Shown here one piece after another: positions 52,859-61,296 of a stretch of DNA of 61,451 bases. A program made the position numbers and the translations under genes. The DNA comes from Thalassotalea marina (GTDB lineage: Bacteria > Pseudomonadota > Gammaproteobacteria > Enterobacterales > Alteromonadaceae), in contig NZ_BNCK01000014.1 in assembly GCF_014656435.1 (NCBI RefSeq), forward strand, positions 1-61,451, in the 5' to 3' direction. How positions within the stretch are numbered: the stretch's first letter is position 1; each line of letters starts with the position of its first letter. A model generated the notes under the pieces. That model worked only from the letters and a program-made list of their open reading frames with translations, was not told the origin of the DNA and searched no databases.

Positions 52859-53050
52859 TTACATTCCTTCATTAGATTGAGTTGATCGACGGGTAACGGT
52901 GTACCCACCATAGCCAACAACATATTGTCCCTTTACGTTAGCGTTATCATTTCCATACACCCATAAAATATCACCTCTAGCAATGAGCTTAGCTAGCAAT
53001 GACTTTATCGCACTATTTGAGCAAGTTGAGATCAGTGTTTGAATATCCAT
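52859..53050 (-). CDS. Small hypothetical protein
   Basis: A 63-residue soluble protein (MDIQTLISTCSNSAIKSLLAKLIARGDILW...). A helix followed by a Gly/Tyr-rich beta part. GGGA upstream and GAGG directly abutting the ATG. It nearly touches the downstream gene. No family recognised. Confidence 0.5.
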   Translation of the reverse strand: MDIQTLISTCSNSAIKSLLAKLIARGDILWVYGNDNANVKGQYVVGYGGYTVTRRSTQSNEGM

Positions 53051-53120
53051 CCTCGGTTCCCTTTAAATATGTTTAATTGGTATTGGCGCTTGTAAGCGCC
53101 ATAAGCCATTCAAAGAATGG

Positions 53121-53408
53121 CTAATCGCCAAAATAATCCATGAAAGGTTCATCTAGACACCAATCATTGTGTAAAACCGCCCATTCTATATCGTGAGGCA
53201 GTTGATAATATCGAACAAAATCATTGAGTGTACGAGCCATGAACAACATAATTTGTGAAGTTGAAGGCGTGTAAACGCCAAGGTTAAATTGGCTATATGT
53301 CCAATTGTAAAAGTCACATAATAGCGCTTGGTTAAAACCATCTAACGCCCGTTTTATCGACGGTTTCTGTTCAGCGTAAAGTTCAGCGAATGATGAATAA
53401 GAATACAT
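53121..53408 (-). CDS. Hypothetical protein with C4-type leader
   Basis: A 95-residue acidic, aromatic-rich soluble protein (MYSYSSFAELYAEQKPSIKR...). No family recognised. Its ATG is 7 nt after GGGGAGAGGA of the shared leader, which supports that the gene is real and regulated with its neighbours. Confidence 0.65.
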   Translation of the reverse strand: MYSYSSFAELYAEQKPSIKRALDGFNQALLCDFYNWTYSQFNLGVYTPSTSQIMLFMARTLNDFVRYYQLPHDIEWAVLHNDWCLDEPFMDYFGD

Positions 53409-53450
53409 ATAAAAATCCTCTCCCCACGTTAATAAGTCGGGGAATACACA
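53409..53450 (-). promoter_or_regulatory. C4-type 5' leader (variant)
   Basis: Minus strand: ATTCCCCGACTTATTAACGTGGGGAGAGGA. CCCC and GGGG are present, but the bases around the C4 do not form the usual stem; a direct TTCCCC/GGGGAG hairpin with a 13-nt loop is possible. Confidence 0.55.
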
Positions 53451-53460
53451 TACAAGTTAA

Positions 53461-53598
53461 TTAGCGCGGATTACTCCAATACAGCAAGGCGCATATTAAT
53501 GAAAAGCCAACCAGACAAAAAGCGGCTATTGAAGTCATCTCTGACCTGTCTTTTTTATTCATGTCATCTTCATGCTCTTTCCAAGATTTAAATTTCAT
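53461..53598 (-). CDS. Very small membrane protein
   Basis: A 45-residue protein (MKFKSWKEHEDDMNKKDRSE then MTSIAAFCLVGFSLICALLYWSNPR) with a charged N-terminus and one membrane span. AGG lies 8 nt before the ATG. It sits between the 53910 gene and the next leader, in the same operon direction. Function unknown. Confidence 0.5.
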   Translation of the reverse strand: MKFKSWKEHEDDMNKKDRSEMTSIAAFCLVGFSLICALLYWSNPR

Positions 53599-53673
53599 GT
53601 TACTAACCTTTTTCAATGAATAGCCTGATACCATTATTGTAAATATGCGCCCTTAGTTCAAGGACGCAGTCGA

Positions 53674-53910
53674 TTATTTATTGAACAACCCCAAATGGTT
53701 GAAAATAGTGGTTAACAGTGATAACCCTGTGACCATTGCTGTGACGCGCATAATGTAACGTCCGGTTCTTTTGCTGCGGATTTCCTCCTTGATCAGCTCA
53801 AGCTGTGCTTCCTGCTTAATTTTTTCCAGCTGCAAAATATCAATTTCAAGGCGTAGCTTTTTTTGTTCTAAACGAACGCTGGTTCTATTTTGAATATCCG
53901 ATAAAGCCAT
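53674..53910 (-). CDS. Small coiled-coil membrane protein with C4-loop leader
   Basis: A 78-residue protein: a long charged coiled coil (RLEQKKLRLEIDILQLEKIK) then a membrane span (MRVTAMVTGLSLLTTIFNHLG). I place the start at ATG 53910 with GGAG 8 nt upstream; a GTG at 53931 would lie inside the leader's GGGG. Resembles small phage- or plasmid-encoded stress proteins, but no family is recognised. Confidence 0.6.
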   Translation of the reverse strand: MALSDIQNRTSVRLEQKKLRLEIDILQLEKIKQEAQLELIKEEIRSKRTGRYIMRVTAMVTGLSLLTTIFNHLGLFNK

Positions 53911-53967
53911 GTCATGCACTCCACTCCCCACGTTAATCGAAGTTAGGTAAATCGGGGAATATTCACC
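53911..53967 (-). promoter_or_regulatory. C4-loop 5' leader
   Basis: Minus strand: GGTGAAT-ATTCCCCG-ATTTACC hairpin (53967-53946, one G-U), then GTGGGGAGTGGAG before the ATG. A -35/-10 pair TTTACA-N18-TATTAT lies upstream (54010-53981). Confidence 0.65.
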
Positions 53968-54069
53968 AAATCAATAGATAAATAATACCAGAAAACACAC
54001 TCTTTTGTAAACACATAAATGTAGTATCTTGAGAAAAAAAGATAAATATATTATTGGTTTATCGCTTAA

Positions 54070-54603
54070 AAATGTGAAATGCTTTGGCGGTTGTTCGCGC
54101 GGCTTGCCTTGCGGCAGGGGCAAGACCCGAGAGCCTGAGCAGTTCGCCTTAAGCGAAGTGCGACCTAGCGCATTGGACAGAGCCCTTTTAAGAGTGTTCA
54201 TGCTCAGTATGGAGTCCGCATCCATAAGCCCGCACAGACACTGGGGAAATGCAAAACGGGCAAACTCTAGGCAAACCGTTGTATTTTTTCAGGGGCTGTG
54301 CGAGGCTTTCGTTTTTAGATGGGACTCTCTGAGCATGTACACGACAGATGGTTCGATGCGCTAACTTCGATAAAATTACAGAATCTGTAATTTTATACAA
54401 ATGTGCCAATCACCGATTGGCCACCTTATTAGGCAAGCCCTACGCTTGCCCTTCTTTTCAATTAGCGTCATCACCGAAAGGCCGAGACAACGTCTTTTTG
54501 TTGGCTCGGTTTGCTCGGCTTGGCTAGAGATTCATCTCGCCGCGAAGTCGCTAGCAAATGTTATAGCGACTTTGCCAAGCGTTAGCCTGGCAAAGGGATT
54601 GCC
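54070..54603. repeat. Dispersed 0.5-kb repeat, copy C
   Basis: Core nearly identical to A (CATTGG for CATCGG). Palindrome present. Terminal hairpin CTTTGCCA-agcgttagcc-TGGCAAAG (54570-54595). The loop of the fork hairpin reads TTATAGCG instead of TTCTAGCG. Confidence 0.9.
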
Positions 54604-54620
54604 TTCGTCTTTTGTTATCC

Positions 54621-54860
54621 TCAACCATCTTCATCAATAAAAATTTTTGGATCACGCGAAATCGTCAGTTTCACTTGGGTTGGAGTTTTGTCTTTACCAA
54701 GCGCTAGTGTTCCTAACCAGACTTCAGACGTAGGTACCGATTCATCAATGTCTTTGATTAAAGATTGAAGGTAACTGTTAAACAAAGGGGACTCTTTCGC
54801 AAATTGCTTGATTAAGAAGATATCATCTTCATACTCTGGATTTGTTAAGGAATGAGGCAT
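54621..54860 (-). CDS. Small hypothetical protein downstream of dndB
   Basis: A 79-residue acidic soluble protein (MPHSLTNPEYEDDIFLIKQF...). ATG 54860 has GGAG 7 nt upstream; an in-frame start at 54893 lies closer to dndB but lacks a site. It follows the DndB-like gene by 48 bp. Function unknown. Confidence 0.55.
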   Translation of the reverse strand: MPHSLTNPEYEDDIFLIKQFAKESPLFNSYLQSLIKDIDESVPTSEVWLGTLALGKDKTPTQVKLTISRDPKIFIDEDG

Positions 54861-54908
54861 TTTGGTTCTCCAAATAGCGTCCCTGACGAACATCAGGGAC
54901 GGACAAAG

Positions 54909-56546
54909 TTACTCTACACAAAACACAAGGTTATTAACCTCGACAATAGGCGATGGAATCAAAGCACCTAGCCGCTCAAGAACGACATAAGCACCTAGCT
55001 TTATACCATTAGCGGTAGGATTCATCGTACCATCCGTGTTGACGATTCTTTCTCGCCACACATCGGCCGTCTTCAAGACTGGTAAAGTACTCAAGCAGTT
55101 AAGTTCGTAAAATGTTGGCACTGGACAAGGCCCTTTTAAGTCAGGAATGAGAGGATCTGACATATAGTCATCAAATTCCATACAAATCGAACGAGAGGCC
55201 ATAGCGACAGCATGAAGAAACACCGCATGTGTATTAACTTTGTTAATACGAGAATCCGTCAAGCTTTGGGACGTTCCTTGCATCACATCCTCTTTTAATC
55301 CACCAGCGGTGTGGTCGATCAACGCTTTGAACCAATTCACCAAGAGCAGTTTGTACAGGTTAATGTCAGCATCTGATAACCCATTGGCTTTTTTATCATT
55401 TAAACAAGTAACCATTTCAGCTGCCTTTTTCAGCGCGGTAATACTCCAGACTTTTGAGGATTTTGCGCTAGGACTTGCTTTTTCAAACTCAACGGCATGT
55501 TTAAAACCAGCCTCTTCTATGGCATCAACAATTAGGCGATTAAGTGTGTTAGTGCGGTCAAACAAAACACTAAGCGCCTTAGGTGGTTTGACCATTTTGT
55601 CGTTAATATCGGCGAACATCTGCTGCGCCCTTGCTAAGCCTTGGTCATAGAACAACACCACAGAAATAGATTGGTCTTTAAAATGCGGGCAACGAGTAAG
55701 TATTTCTTGAATACTCGCCCCACGATGTTGGCCGTCAGCTAACAGCATCACTGCACCAATTGGAATTTGCACCATCCCCAGATTTGCGAAGCCCTTAACG
55801 GGTTCAAAGCGCATCGTCTGACTCACTGAGGCGGTTAAAGCAGGTAAGGTGTAATCATGTTGGCGTGCTTCCATGTAATCGGCAATGGCTTTGGCGCGTT
55901 TATCATTGAGTACGCGTTGTGCTCGCAGTTCAACGGGTACTTCTTCTTCATTGAATTTAAATAGTTGAGGCACTTGAGCAAAAGGAATTTGCACAGTGTA
56001 GTAGATATCGGCTCCCATTTTTCCAGCAATAGCAGGCAGTGAAAAGCAAGCTCCAGCAAAATGTTCAGTGGCGCGCTCCAATTCGGCTCTAGCCAGTGTA
56101 GCTTCTTCCCGTTCTTTAAGCTTGACAACGTCTAATTCAAGTTTGAGTGCTTGCCCTGGCTCCGTGTATTGTTCAATCCAATCATCAAAACCGATATCGT
56201 GCAGAGAAAGCTCTTTGAGTAATGCGTGATGGCTTTTAAGCCCCTTTTTGTTGAGTTCGATGAAGGATTCATCAGAATGGACATAGACCTTATTTAAATA
56301 ATCTACCATCATCTCTGTGAGCAGCTTTTGTGTGTTGATCGCTTGTACAAAATTCCACAATCCTTTGACGGTATCACCCTTTTTAAGCTCGCTAAGATCA
56401 CAAAGTGAAGAAACATCATAGTCATTCACATTGATGTAGTTTTCATTAAAGTTTGCTCGTGATTTTGAAAGTGCGTTCACGTAGTCTTTGTGTAGACCTA
56501 GGATTTTATCGTCTCTGGTAAAACGGATGTATTGAAGGTTTTTCAT
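54909..56546 (-). CDS. dndB: DndB-like DGQHR-domain protein
   Basis: A 545-residue protein with a DGQHR motif (LADGQHRGASIQEI, ~267-280), followed by VVLFYDQGLARAQQMFADIN and LFDRTNTLNRL, the order typical of DndB and DGQHR proteins. DndB is the transcriptional regulator of phosphorothioate DNA-modification operons. No dndA, C, D or E genes are in the window, so it is solitary here, perhaps an anti-phosphorothioate or independent regulatory protein. ATG at 56546 follows AAGGAAG. Confidence 0.75.
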   Translation of the reverse strand: MKNLQYIRFTRDDKILGLHKDYVNALSKSRANFNENYINVNDYDVSSLCDLSELKKGDTVKGLWNFVQAINTQKLLTEMMVDYLNKVYVHSDESFIELNKKGLKSHHALLKELSLHDIGFDDWIEQYTEPGQALKLELDVVKLKEREEATLARAELERATEHFAGACFSLPAIAGKMGADIYYTVQIPFAQVPQLFKFNEEEVPVELRAQRVLNDKRAKAIADYMEARQHDYTLPALTASVSQTMRFEPVKGFANLGMVQIPIGAVMLLADGQHRGASIQEILTRCPHFKDQSISVVLFYDQGLARAQQMFADINDKMVKPPKALSVLFDRTNTLNRLIVDAIEEAGFKHAVEFEKASPSAKSSKVWSITALKKAAEMVTCLNDKKANGLSDADINLYKLLLVNWFKALIDHTAGGLKEDVMQGTSQSLTDSRINKVNTHAVFLHAVAMASRSICMEFDDYMSDPLIPDLKGPCPVPTFYELNCLSTLPVLKTADVWRERIVNTDGTMNPTANGIKLGAYVVLERLGALIPSPIVEVNNLVFCVE

Positions 56547-56607
56547 GGTATGTATTCTTCCTTAAATGTGTGTAATCAAAATAATGTGTTATATGGCATG
56601 GCCATGG

Positions 56608-56976
56608 TTAAGCACGTCTTTCGACTTGTCCGGCATGGAACAAACAACACATTGGGTAAAATTCATAACTTGCTTGTGTTACTTCATCGTTGGCTGCCTT
56701 CTTCGCGGCCACCTTGACCGGCTTTGACCAGATACGGAAAGACTTTTCATTTCTGCGTACTTTAAAGCCCAGTTCATTCCATTCCTTGAGCGTATGGAAT
56801 TCTGTTTGCTGGGTACTATGGCGGTGCATATTCAAAAGCACTTCATTGATCGGTGGCTTCACGCCCTGTGTTGCTTCGATTTCTTGTTGCGTAAGCCGCG
56901 CAATTTCGCTTAAACGAATAAGCTCTGCCCGCTCTGCTTTTATTGGTCTGCGCTTAGTTTGCTGTTGAGTTGTCAT
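56608..56976 (-). CDS. Small basic protein with ArdC-like segment
   Basis: A 122-residue protein. The segment FHTLKEWNELGFKVRRNEKS then FRIWSKPVK (~65-95) resembles the N-terminal ssDNA-binding domain of ArdC-type antirestriction proteins (pattern ...A..G..V.KGEK...I..). The protein is too short to hold a metalloprotease domain. Basic and Lys/Arg/Gln-rich N-terminus. First gene of the operon ending at dndB, starting 6 nt after a C4-loop leader. Tentative. Confidence 0.5.
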   Translation of the reverse strand: MTTQQQTKRRPIKAERAELIRLSEIARLTQQEIEATQGVKPPINEVLLNMHRHSTQQTEFHTLKEWNELGFKVRRNEKSFRIWSKPVKVAAKKAANDEVTQASYEFYPMCCLFHAGQVERRA

Positions 56977-57038
56977 GACTCATCCTCTCCCCACGTTAGA
57001 AGTGGCAATAAAGAGTTCGGGGAACACTCCTTATTGCC
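56977..57038 (-). promoter_or_regulatory. C4-loop 5' leader with long stem
   Basis: Minus strand: GGCAATAAGGAGT-gttccccga-ACTCTTTATTGCC is a 13-bp hairpin (57038-57004), then GTGGGGAGAGGA before the ATG. A different stem sequence with the same C4 loop is strong covariation evidence. Confidence 0.7.
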
Positions 57039-57053
57039 ATGAATCAATTTGAG

Positions 57054-57368
57054 TTATGCATCCGCTCTTTTGAGCATTGCGTTTGAGACTGGAATATTTT
57101 GACAAACACCTGAGAAATAGCTGGTTAACCAATAGCTATCTGCAAACACAAAAAGTACTTTGTCTTTGGTGTTTCGGGCAATTGCTGCTGCGGGTTCGTC
57201 GTTCTTGCATCTGACAACCACCACTTCACCGTTAATTTTATCTTTGTTTTGCTCTAAAAAATTGACAATGGCTGTCGGCATTTCTTTGTACATCACCCGC
57301 GCGTGATAATCAGCCAAAAGTTTGTTCGCTTTGTTCAGTAATGAAGATTTATCTTTTTCGGTTAGCAT
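57054..57368 (-). CDS. Hypothetical protein
   Basis: A 104-residue soluble alpha/beta protein (MLTEKDKSSLLNKANKLLAD...). ATG 57368 has GGAG 6 nt upstream; GTG or TTG starts farther up would run through the leader. The beta-strand-rich middle (GEVVVVRCKNDEPAAAIARN, DKVLFVFADSYWLTSYF) is not a family I recognise. Single-gene unit between the 56976 operon and repeat D. Confidence 0.6.
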   Translation of the reverse strand: MLTEKDKSSLLNKANKLLADYHARVMYKEMPTAIVNFLEQNKDKINGEVVVVRCKNDEPAAAIARNTKDKVLFVFADSYWLTSYFSGVCQNIPVSNAMLKRADA

Positions 57369-57432
57369 GTAAAGCTCCCTATCCTCTCCCCACATTAGAA
57401 AAAGCACAAAACAAGTTGGGGAATACTTGCTA
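57369..57432 (-). promoter_or_regulatory. C4-loop 5' leader
   Basis: Minus strand: AGCAAGT-ATTCCCCA-ACTTGTTT hairpin (57432-57411, one G-U), then GTGGGGAGAGGA and a second GGGAG before the ATG. The promoter TTTACA-N18-TAAGAT lies at 57471-57442. Confidence 0.65.
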
Positions 57433-57532
57433 AGTACTGGGTTATCTTACCACAAATAACACCCGTTTGTAAACATCTACAGCAACAATATAGTGATAAA
57501 AACGAACAATAAAATATTGGTTTTTCTCTTAA

Positions 57533-57960
57533 AATGTTGAAATGCTTTGGCGGTTGTTCGCGCGGCTTGCCTTGCGGCAGGGGCAAGACCCGAGAGCCTG
57601 AGCAGTTCGCCTTAAGCGAAGTGCGACCTAGCGCATCGGACAGAGCCCTTTTAAGAGTGTTCATGCTCAGTATGGAGTCCGCATCCATAAGCCCGCACAG
57701 ACACTGGGGAAATGCAAAACGGGCAAACTCTAGGCAAACCGTTGTATTTTTTCAGGGGCTGTGCGAGGCTTTCGTTTTTAGATGGGACTCTCTGAGCATG
57801 TACACGACAGATGGTTCGATGCGCTAACTTCGATAAAATTACAGAATCTGTAATTTTATACAAATGCGCCAATCACCGATTGGCCACCTTATCAGGCAAG
57901 CCCAACGCTTGCCCTGCTCTTTCAATTTTATTGCCAAGCGCTAGCCTGGCAATAAAATTG
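57533..57960. repeat. Dispersed 0.5-kb repeat, copy D (shorter 3' part)
   Basis: Core and palindrome intact; two hairpins present in A-C are missing. The terminal hairpin is CAATTTTATTGCCA-agcgctagcc-TGGCAATAAAATTG (57923-57960 region) with a different 14-bp stem but the same loop. An extra hairpin GGGTGGC-aa-GCCACCC follows at ~57987-58003. Confidence 0.9.
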
Positions 57961-58011
57961 CGCGCGATTCTTCGCGTCGCTGCCAAGGGTGGCAAGCCAC
58001 CCTATCTGATA

Positions 58012-58491
58012 TCAATCGAGTAAGTAAAAAATTTGCCTTACTTCCTCGGCTAGGTCGCTGTCACTTTCTGCAATGTCATACAAAGCATCACGCAGACGAT
58101 GAAAGAAATCAGACACCACAAGGCAAACATTTGATTTAGTTGATACCAATGAAAAACTAAGATGACTAAGAACATACAAGTTAACCGCCAAAGATAGCGC
58201 TGTCATAGATAAGTTGCACTGGCGGCCATTGGTTTCACAAAACGCTTCAACAATGCATTCATCTTCAAATACCATCGCCTTTGCACCATTTGGGAAGGTG
58301 TAGAAATTCCAGTGCCCCCCCGAGTACTGGCCTTGACTCAGTTTTTCCATCACTGTGTAGATTGCGTTTTCAAATGAAATAATAGTACATACATCATTAG
58401 CAACCATCGAAGGTATAAAATCTTCTCGCTCTTCACACGGACACTGAGTGGCGGTAGCAACAAGCGTTGATAAGGTAGTAGATTTACTCAT
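58012..58491 (-). CDS. Hypothetical protein with C4-loop leader
   Basis: A 159-residue soluble protein (MSKSTTLSTLVATATQCPCE...). The middle has GQYSGGHWNFYTFPNGAKAM, an unusual aromatic block, and a helical end. No family recognised. Single gene between repeats E and D. Its start is set by the leader with GGGGAGAGGA before ATAAATATG. Confidence 0.65.
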   Translation of the reverse strand: MSKSTTLSTLVATATQCPCEEREDFIPSMVANDVCTIISFENAIYTVMEKLSQGQYSGGHWNFYTFPNGAKAMVFEDECIVEAFCETNGRQCNLSMTALSLAVNLYVLSHLSFSLVSTKSNVCLVVSDFFHRLRDALYDIAESDSDLAEEVRQIFYLLD

Positions 58492-58550
58492 ATTTATTCC
58501 TCTCCCCTCGTTTATAAAAGTGACTTAACAAGTCGGGGAATACTTGTTAA
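58492..58550 (-). promoter_or_regulatory. C4-loop 5' leader
   Basis: Identical in architecture and almost in sequence to the leader at 49864-49923: TTAACAAGT-ATTCCCCG-ACTTGTTAA then GAGGGGAGAGGA. The promoter TTTACA-N18-TAAGAT lies upstream. Confidence 0.7.
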
Positions 58551-58648
58551 ACACTAGGTTATCTTACCAGAAGATACACCCTTTTGTAAATATTGCAATC
58601 AAGTGTATTGTGATAAAAAAGATAAATATATTATTGGTTTATCGCTTA

Positions 58649-59173
58649 AAAATGTGAAATGCTTTGGCGGTTGTTCGCGCGGCTTGCCTTGCGGCAGGGG
58701 CAAGACCCGAGAGCCTGAGCAGTTCGCCTTAAGCGAAGTGCGACCTAGCGCATCGGACAGAGCCCTTTTAAGAGTGTTCATGCTCAGTATGGAGTCCGCA
58801 TCCATAAGCCCGCACAGACACTGGGGAAATGCAAAACGGGCAAACTCTAGGCAAACCGTTGTATTTTTTCAGGGGCTGTGCGAGGCTTTCGCTGTTAGAT
58901 GGGACTCTCTGAGCAGGTACACGACAGATGGTTCGATGCGCTAACTTCGATAAAATTACAGAATCTGTAATTTTATACAAAAGCGCCAATCTCCGATTGG
59001 CCGCCTTATGAGGCAAGCCCTACGCTTGCCCTGCTCTTTCAATTAGCGTCATCACCGAATGGCCGAGACAAAGTCTTTTTGTTGGCTCGGTTTGCTCGGC
59101 TTGGCTAGAGATTTATCTCGCCGCGAAGACGCTAGCAAATGTTCTAGCGGCCAATCTACGATTGGCAATTGCC
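58649..59173. repeat. Dispersed 0.5-kb repeat, copy E
   Basis: Core nearly identical to A (CGCTGTTAG for CGTTTTTAG and GAGCAGG for GAGCATG). It ends in GCCAATC-tac-GATTGGC instead of the CCA-TGG hairpin. The upstream flank also matches A over more than 100 bp. Confidence 0.9.
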
Positions 59174-59401
59174 TAACGAATGCACTTGATCAATAACATG
59201 TGCAATGACTTTATTTCTACCGAGACTAAAACTTATTAAGGAAAAACCTGCCTTTAACACCTCTTTTTGAAATGTCCTCTCATCTACTGCATTAAGATAA
59301 GCTATTAACCCTTTGATATCTCCGCTTGTCACATAATCTAACACGTTACGCGGTAGAAGGTCAGGAACTGAAAACAACAACATAGAACGGACCCCATTCA
59401 T
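59156..59401 (-). CDS. Small hypothetical protein
   Basis: An 81-residue protein (MNGVRSMLLFSVPDLLPRNV...). No strong ribosome-binding site before the ATG at 59401; the internal ATG at 59383 (MLLFSVPD) has GGGG 9 nt upstream and may be the true start. No leader of the C4 type. Its end overlaps the terminal hairpin of repeat E. Real but poorly supported. Confidence 0.4.
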   Translation of the reverse strand: MNGVRSMLLFSVPDLLPRNVLDYVTSGDIKGLIAYLNAVDERTFQKEVLKAGFSLISFSLGRNKVIAHVIDQVHSLGNCQS

Positions 59402-59502
59402 TAAATAAGAAAAATGTTATTTAGCATTGGGCGTTAGCCCAATGAAAAGAGGTTGGCAAAGAGCAGGAGCAACGCGACTTCCTTTATACCGCACAACCTC
59501 GA

Positions 59503-59543
59503 CCAAAAAGAAAATGACTCTCCAAGCGTTAGCCTGGAGAGTC
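59503..59543 (-). terminator. Terminator of the 61296 gene
   Basis: Minus strand: GACTCTCCA-ggctaacgct-TGGAGAGTC (59543-59516) followed by ATTTTCTTTTTGG, just after the stop. The loop and closing CCA/TGG match the terminal hairpins of the repeats. A second hairpin CATTGGGC-gtta-GCCCAATG lies at 59425-59444. Confidence 0.75.
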
Positions 59544-59550
59544 ATTGCAA

Positions 59551-61296
59551 CTAAGCGACCTTACTGACCAATAGCGGTACACTCGCGGTAGTGACTTTCA
59601 TATCATCACTGATCGCCCATATAGCATCTGACACCGTCCTTTTAGCCTCTGTCTCGGTGGCAAAATCCTCCTTGCAGCGTACCCAACCAAGCACACGCGA
59701 TACGGTCACATTAAAGCGCAACATCGCCTCTTGATTAAACGATAAGTGCCTGTTGCCGTTTTTATAGAATCTAATTTTAAGCAATTCAATGACATCTCCC
59801 GTTGGTGTTGTCCCCATGATCGAGACTTTATCGCCATACCCTACGTATTCATAACCTGTATTTGCATACACGTTGCTGTAACCCAGCAGCATAAACACCA
59901 CGATCAGATCATTGGTAAAATGGCGCGCCCCTTCGTTTAAACCCTTCTCATAAGAGTTGCTGCCAAAATTGCTCCAATTGCTGTGTATAAAGCGGTAATC
60001 TAATAAATACTTGGCCTTTTTTTGGGTTTCATTATATCGCCAATCATCTTTTACAACGTGCTGATTCGACACATAGTAACGAGAGATAGCGTCTTTACTG
60101 GTGAGGTTTTGAAAAACGTCGATTAAGCTTTGCTCTATCAACTCATTGGCGTAAGCGACAGCATATTGCACAATATACAAGGCGTTGGTGTAGGTAAAAT
60201 CAAGCGCATTAGACGATAACGTTTTAAGTAATTGTTGCCTGTGTTTTGTTGTCAAACGATTTGAAATAGCATCCAACTTATCAAACAACAGCGACCAATA
60301 CACGTTACGATAACCAAACATTTTTTCTTTAGCGCCTTTTCGCATCCCATCATAATCAACGCCAAGTTCTTGTAATAAATTGGGGTCAATTTGGCTAATG
60401 AGTTTGTATTGCTCCAATGTATTGGCTAAATCGATTTCATAATTATCCAATAATGCCCATAACACACCTTTTGTTTTCACCAGTTCGTAGCTCTCACTCC
60501 CTTCTGTTTCCATGGCTTTTCTGATCCGTTCACGCTGCTCGTATTCACTGAACTTTTCATTTGTGCTTGAGTAAGTTTTTTTAAGCCCCAATTCATTTTC
60601 AATAAACAATTGAAACGGGTCTGTGCCTTGTTGATCAACAGACGGTTTATAATTTCTGCCTCTAAAACGGGCGTTCTCTTGTGCATCTTCGTCGAGGTTT
60701 TGAAAACTAAAGCGAATAATTTCAACTTTAGCCCGTGCCTGTCGGTCTGCTGCTAAAAAATCATCCTTAGCCAGAACTTTAGTTTGCTTAATGCCGCGAA
60801 TTTTGATGGCCTCAGCAATTGCAGGACAATCAGCCCAACGCTCTGGCACTATTGCATACAAAACACCAAATGCTAGATGACTGATTAAGGTTGATAACCA
60901 GTAGTTAAAATCAGAATACGGTGGATTAACAAAAGCAATGGTGCAGTTTTTAGAAATAAAGTTCACTTGGCTAAATTCAGTGCCAAGCAAGGTGATCCCT
61001 TTTTCTCGATAGGTCGCTGTGTGAATAGGCGCTTTTTCAATCGCGTAGGGGTCGATTTTAAAATATTCATCCTCGCTGAAGCTTTCTTTAATGGCCTGTA
61101 ACACGCGACCATCACCTGCCCCGATATCTAACAGTTTGACGGTTTCACGATAGCGCCCCGTAAAATCAAACCGCCCTTTTAGCGACTTAATGTCACTCAC
61201 AACAGTCTTTATTTGGTCGGCGGTTGTCGGATAAAATTCGAAGTCTTGGTTGTTATTTTTGAGTTCTTGAACAAGTCTTAAGGTAGATACGCTCAT
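59551..61296 (-). CDS. DUF4942-type DNA methyltransferase-like protein
   Basis: A 581-residue protein. The N-terminal segment FEFYPTTADQIKTVVSDIKS and motif I LLDIGAGDGRVLQAI (~50-64), plus NPPY at ~124-127 in AFVNPPYSDFNYWL, define a class I N6-adenine-like methyltransferase. The large C-terminal part (FTYTNALYIVQYAVAYANEL, then LLDYRFIHSNW...GYGDKVSIMGTT...EL.KIRFYKNGNRHL) matches the DUF4942-type region seen in similar plasmid proteins. Orphan enzyme, probably modifying plasmid or recipient DNA. Confidence 0.75.
   Translation of the reverse strand: MSVSTLRLVQELKNNNQDFEFYPTTADQIKTVVSDIKSLKGRFDFTGRYRETVKLLDIGAGDGRVLQAIKESFSEDEYFKIDPYAIEKAPIHTATYREKGITLLGTEFSQVNFISKNCTIAFVNPPYSDFNYWLSTLISHLAFGVLYAIVPERWADCPAIAEAIKIRGIKQTKVLAKDDFLAADRQARAKVEIIRFSFQNLDEDAQENARFRGRNYKPSVDQQGTDPFQLFIENELGLKKTYSSTNEKFSEYEQRERIRKAMETEGSESYELVKTKGVLWALLDNYEIDLANTLEQYKLISQIDPNLLQELGVDYDGMRKGAKEKMFGYRNVYWSLLFDKLDAISNRLTTKHRQQLLKTLSSNALDFTYTNALYIVQYAVAYANELIEQSLIDVFQNLTSKDAISRYYVSNQHVVKDDWRYNETQKKAKYLLDYRFIHSNWSNFGSNSYEKGLNEGARHFTNDLIVVFMLLGYSNVYANTGYEYVGYGDKVSIMGTTPTGDVIELLKIRFYKNGNRHLSFNQEAMLRFNVTVSRVLGWVRCKEDFATETEAKRTVSDAIWAISDDMKVTTASVPLLVSKVA

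Noticed and set aside
50021..59173. The repeats as integron attC sites (VCRs) with cassettes
   Set aside because: No R/L box pairs of attC type, the repeats are too long and too alike, and no integrase gene of the IntI type is seen.
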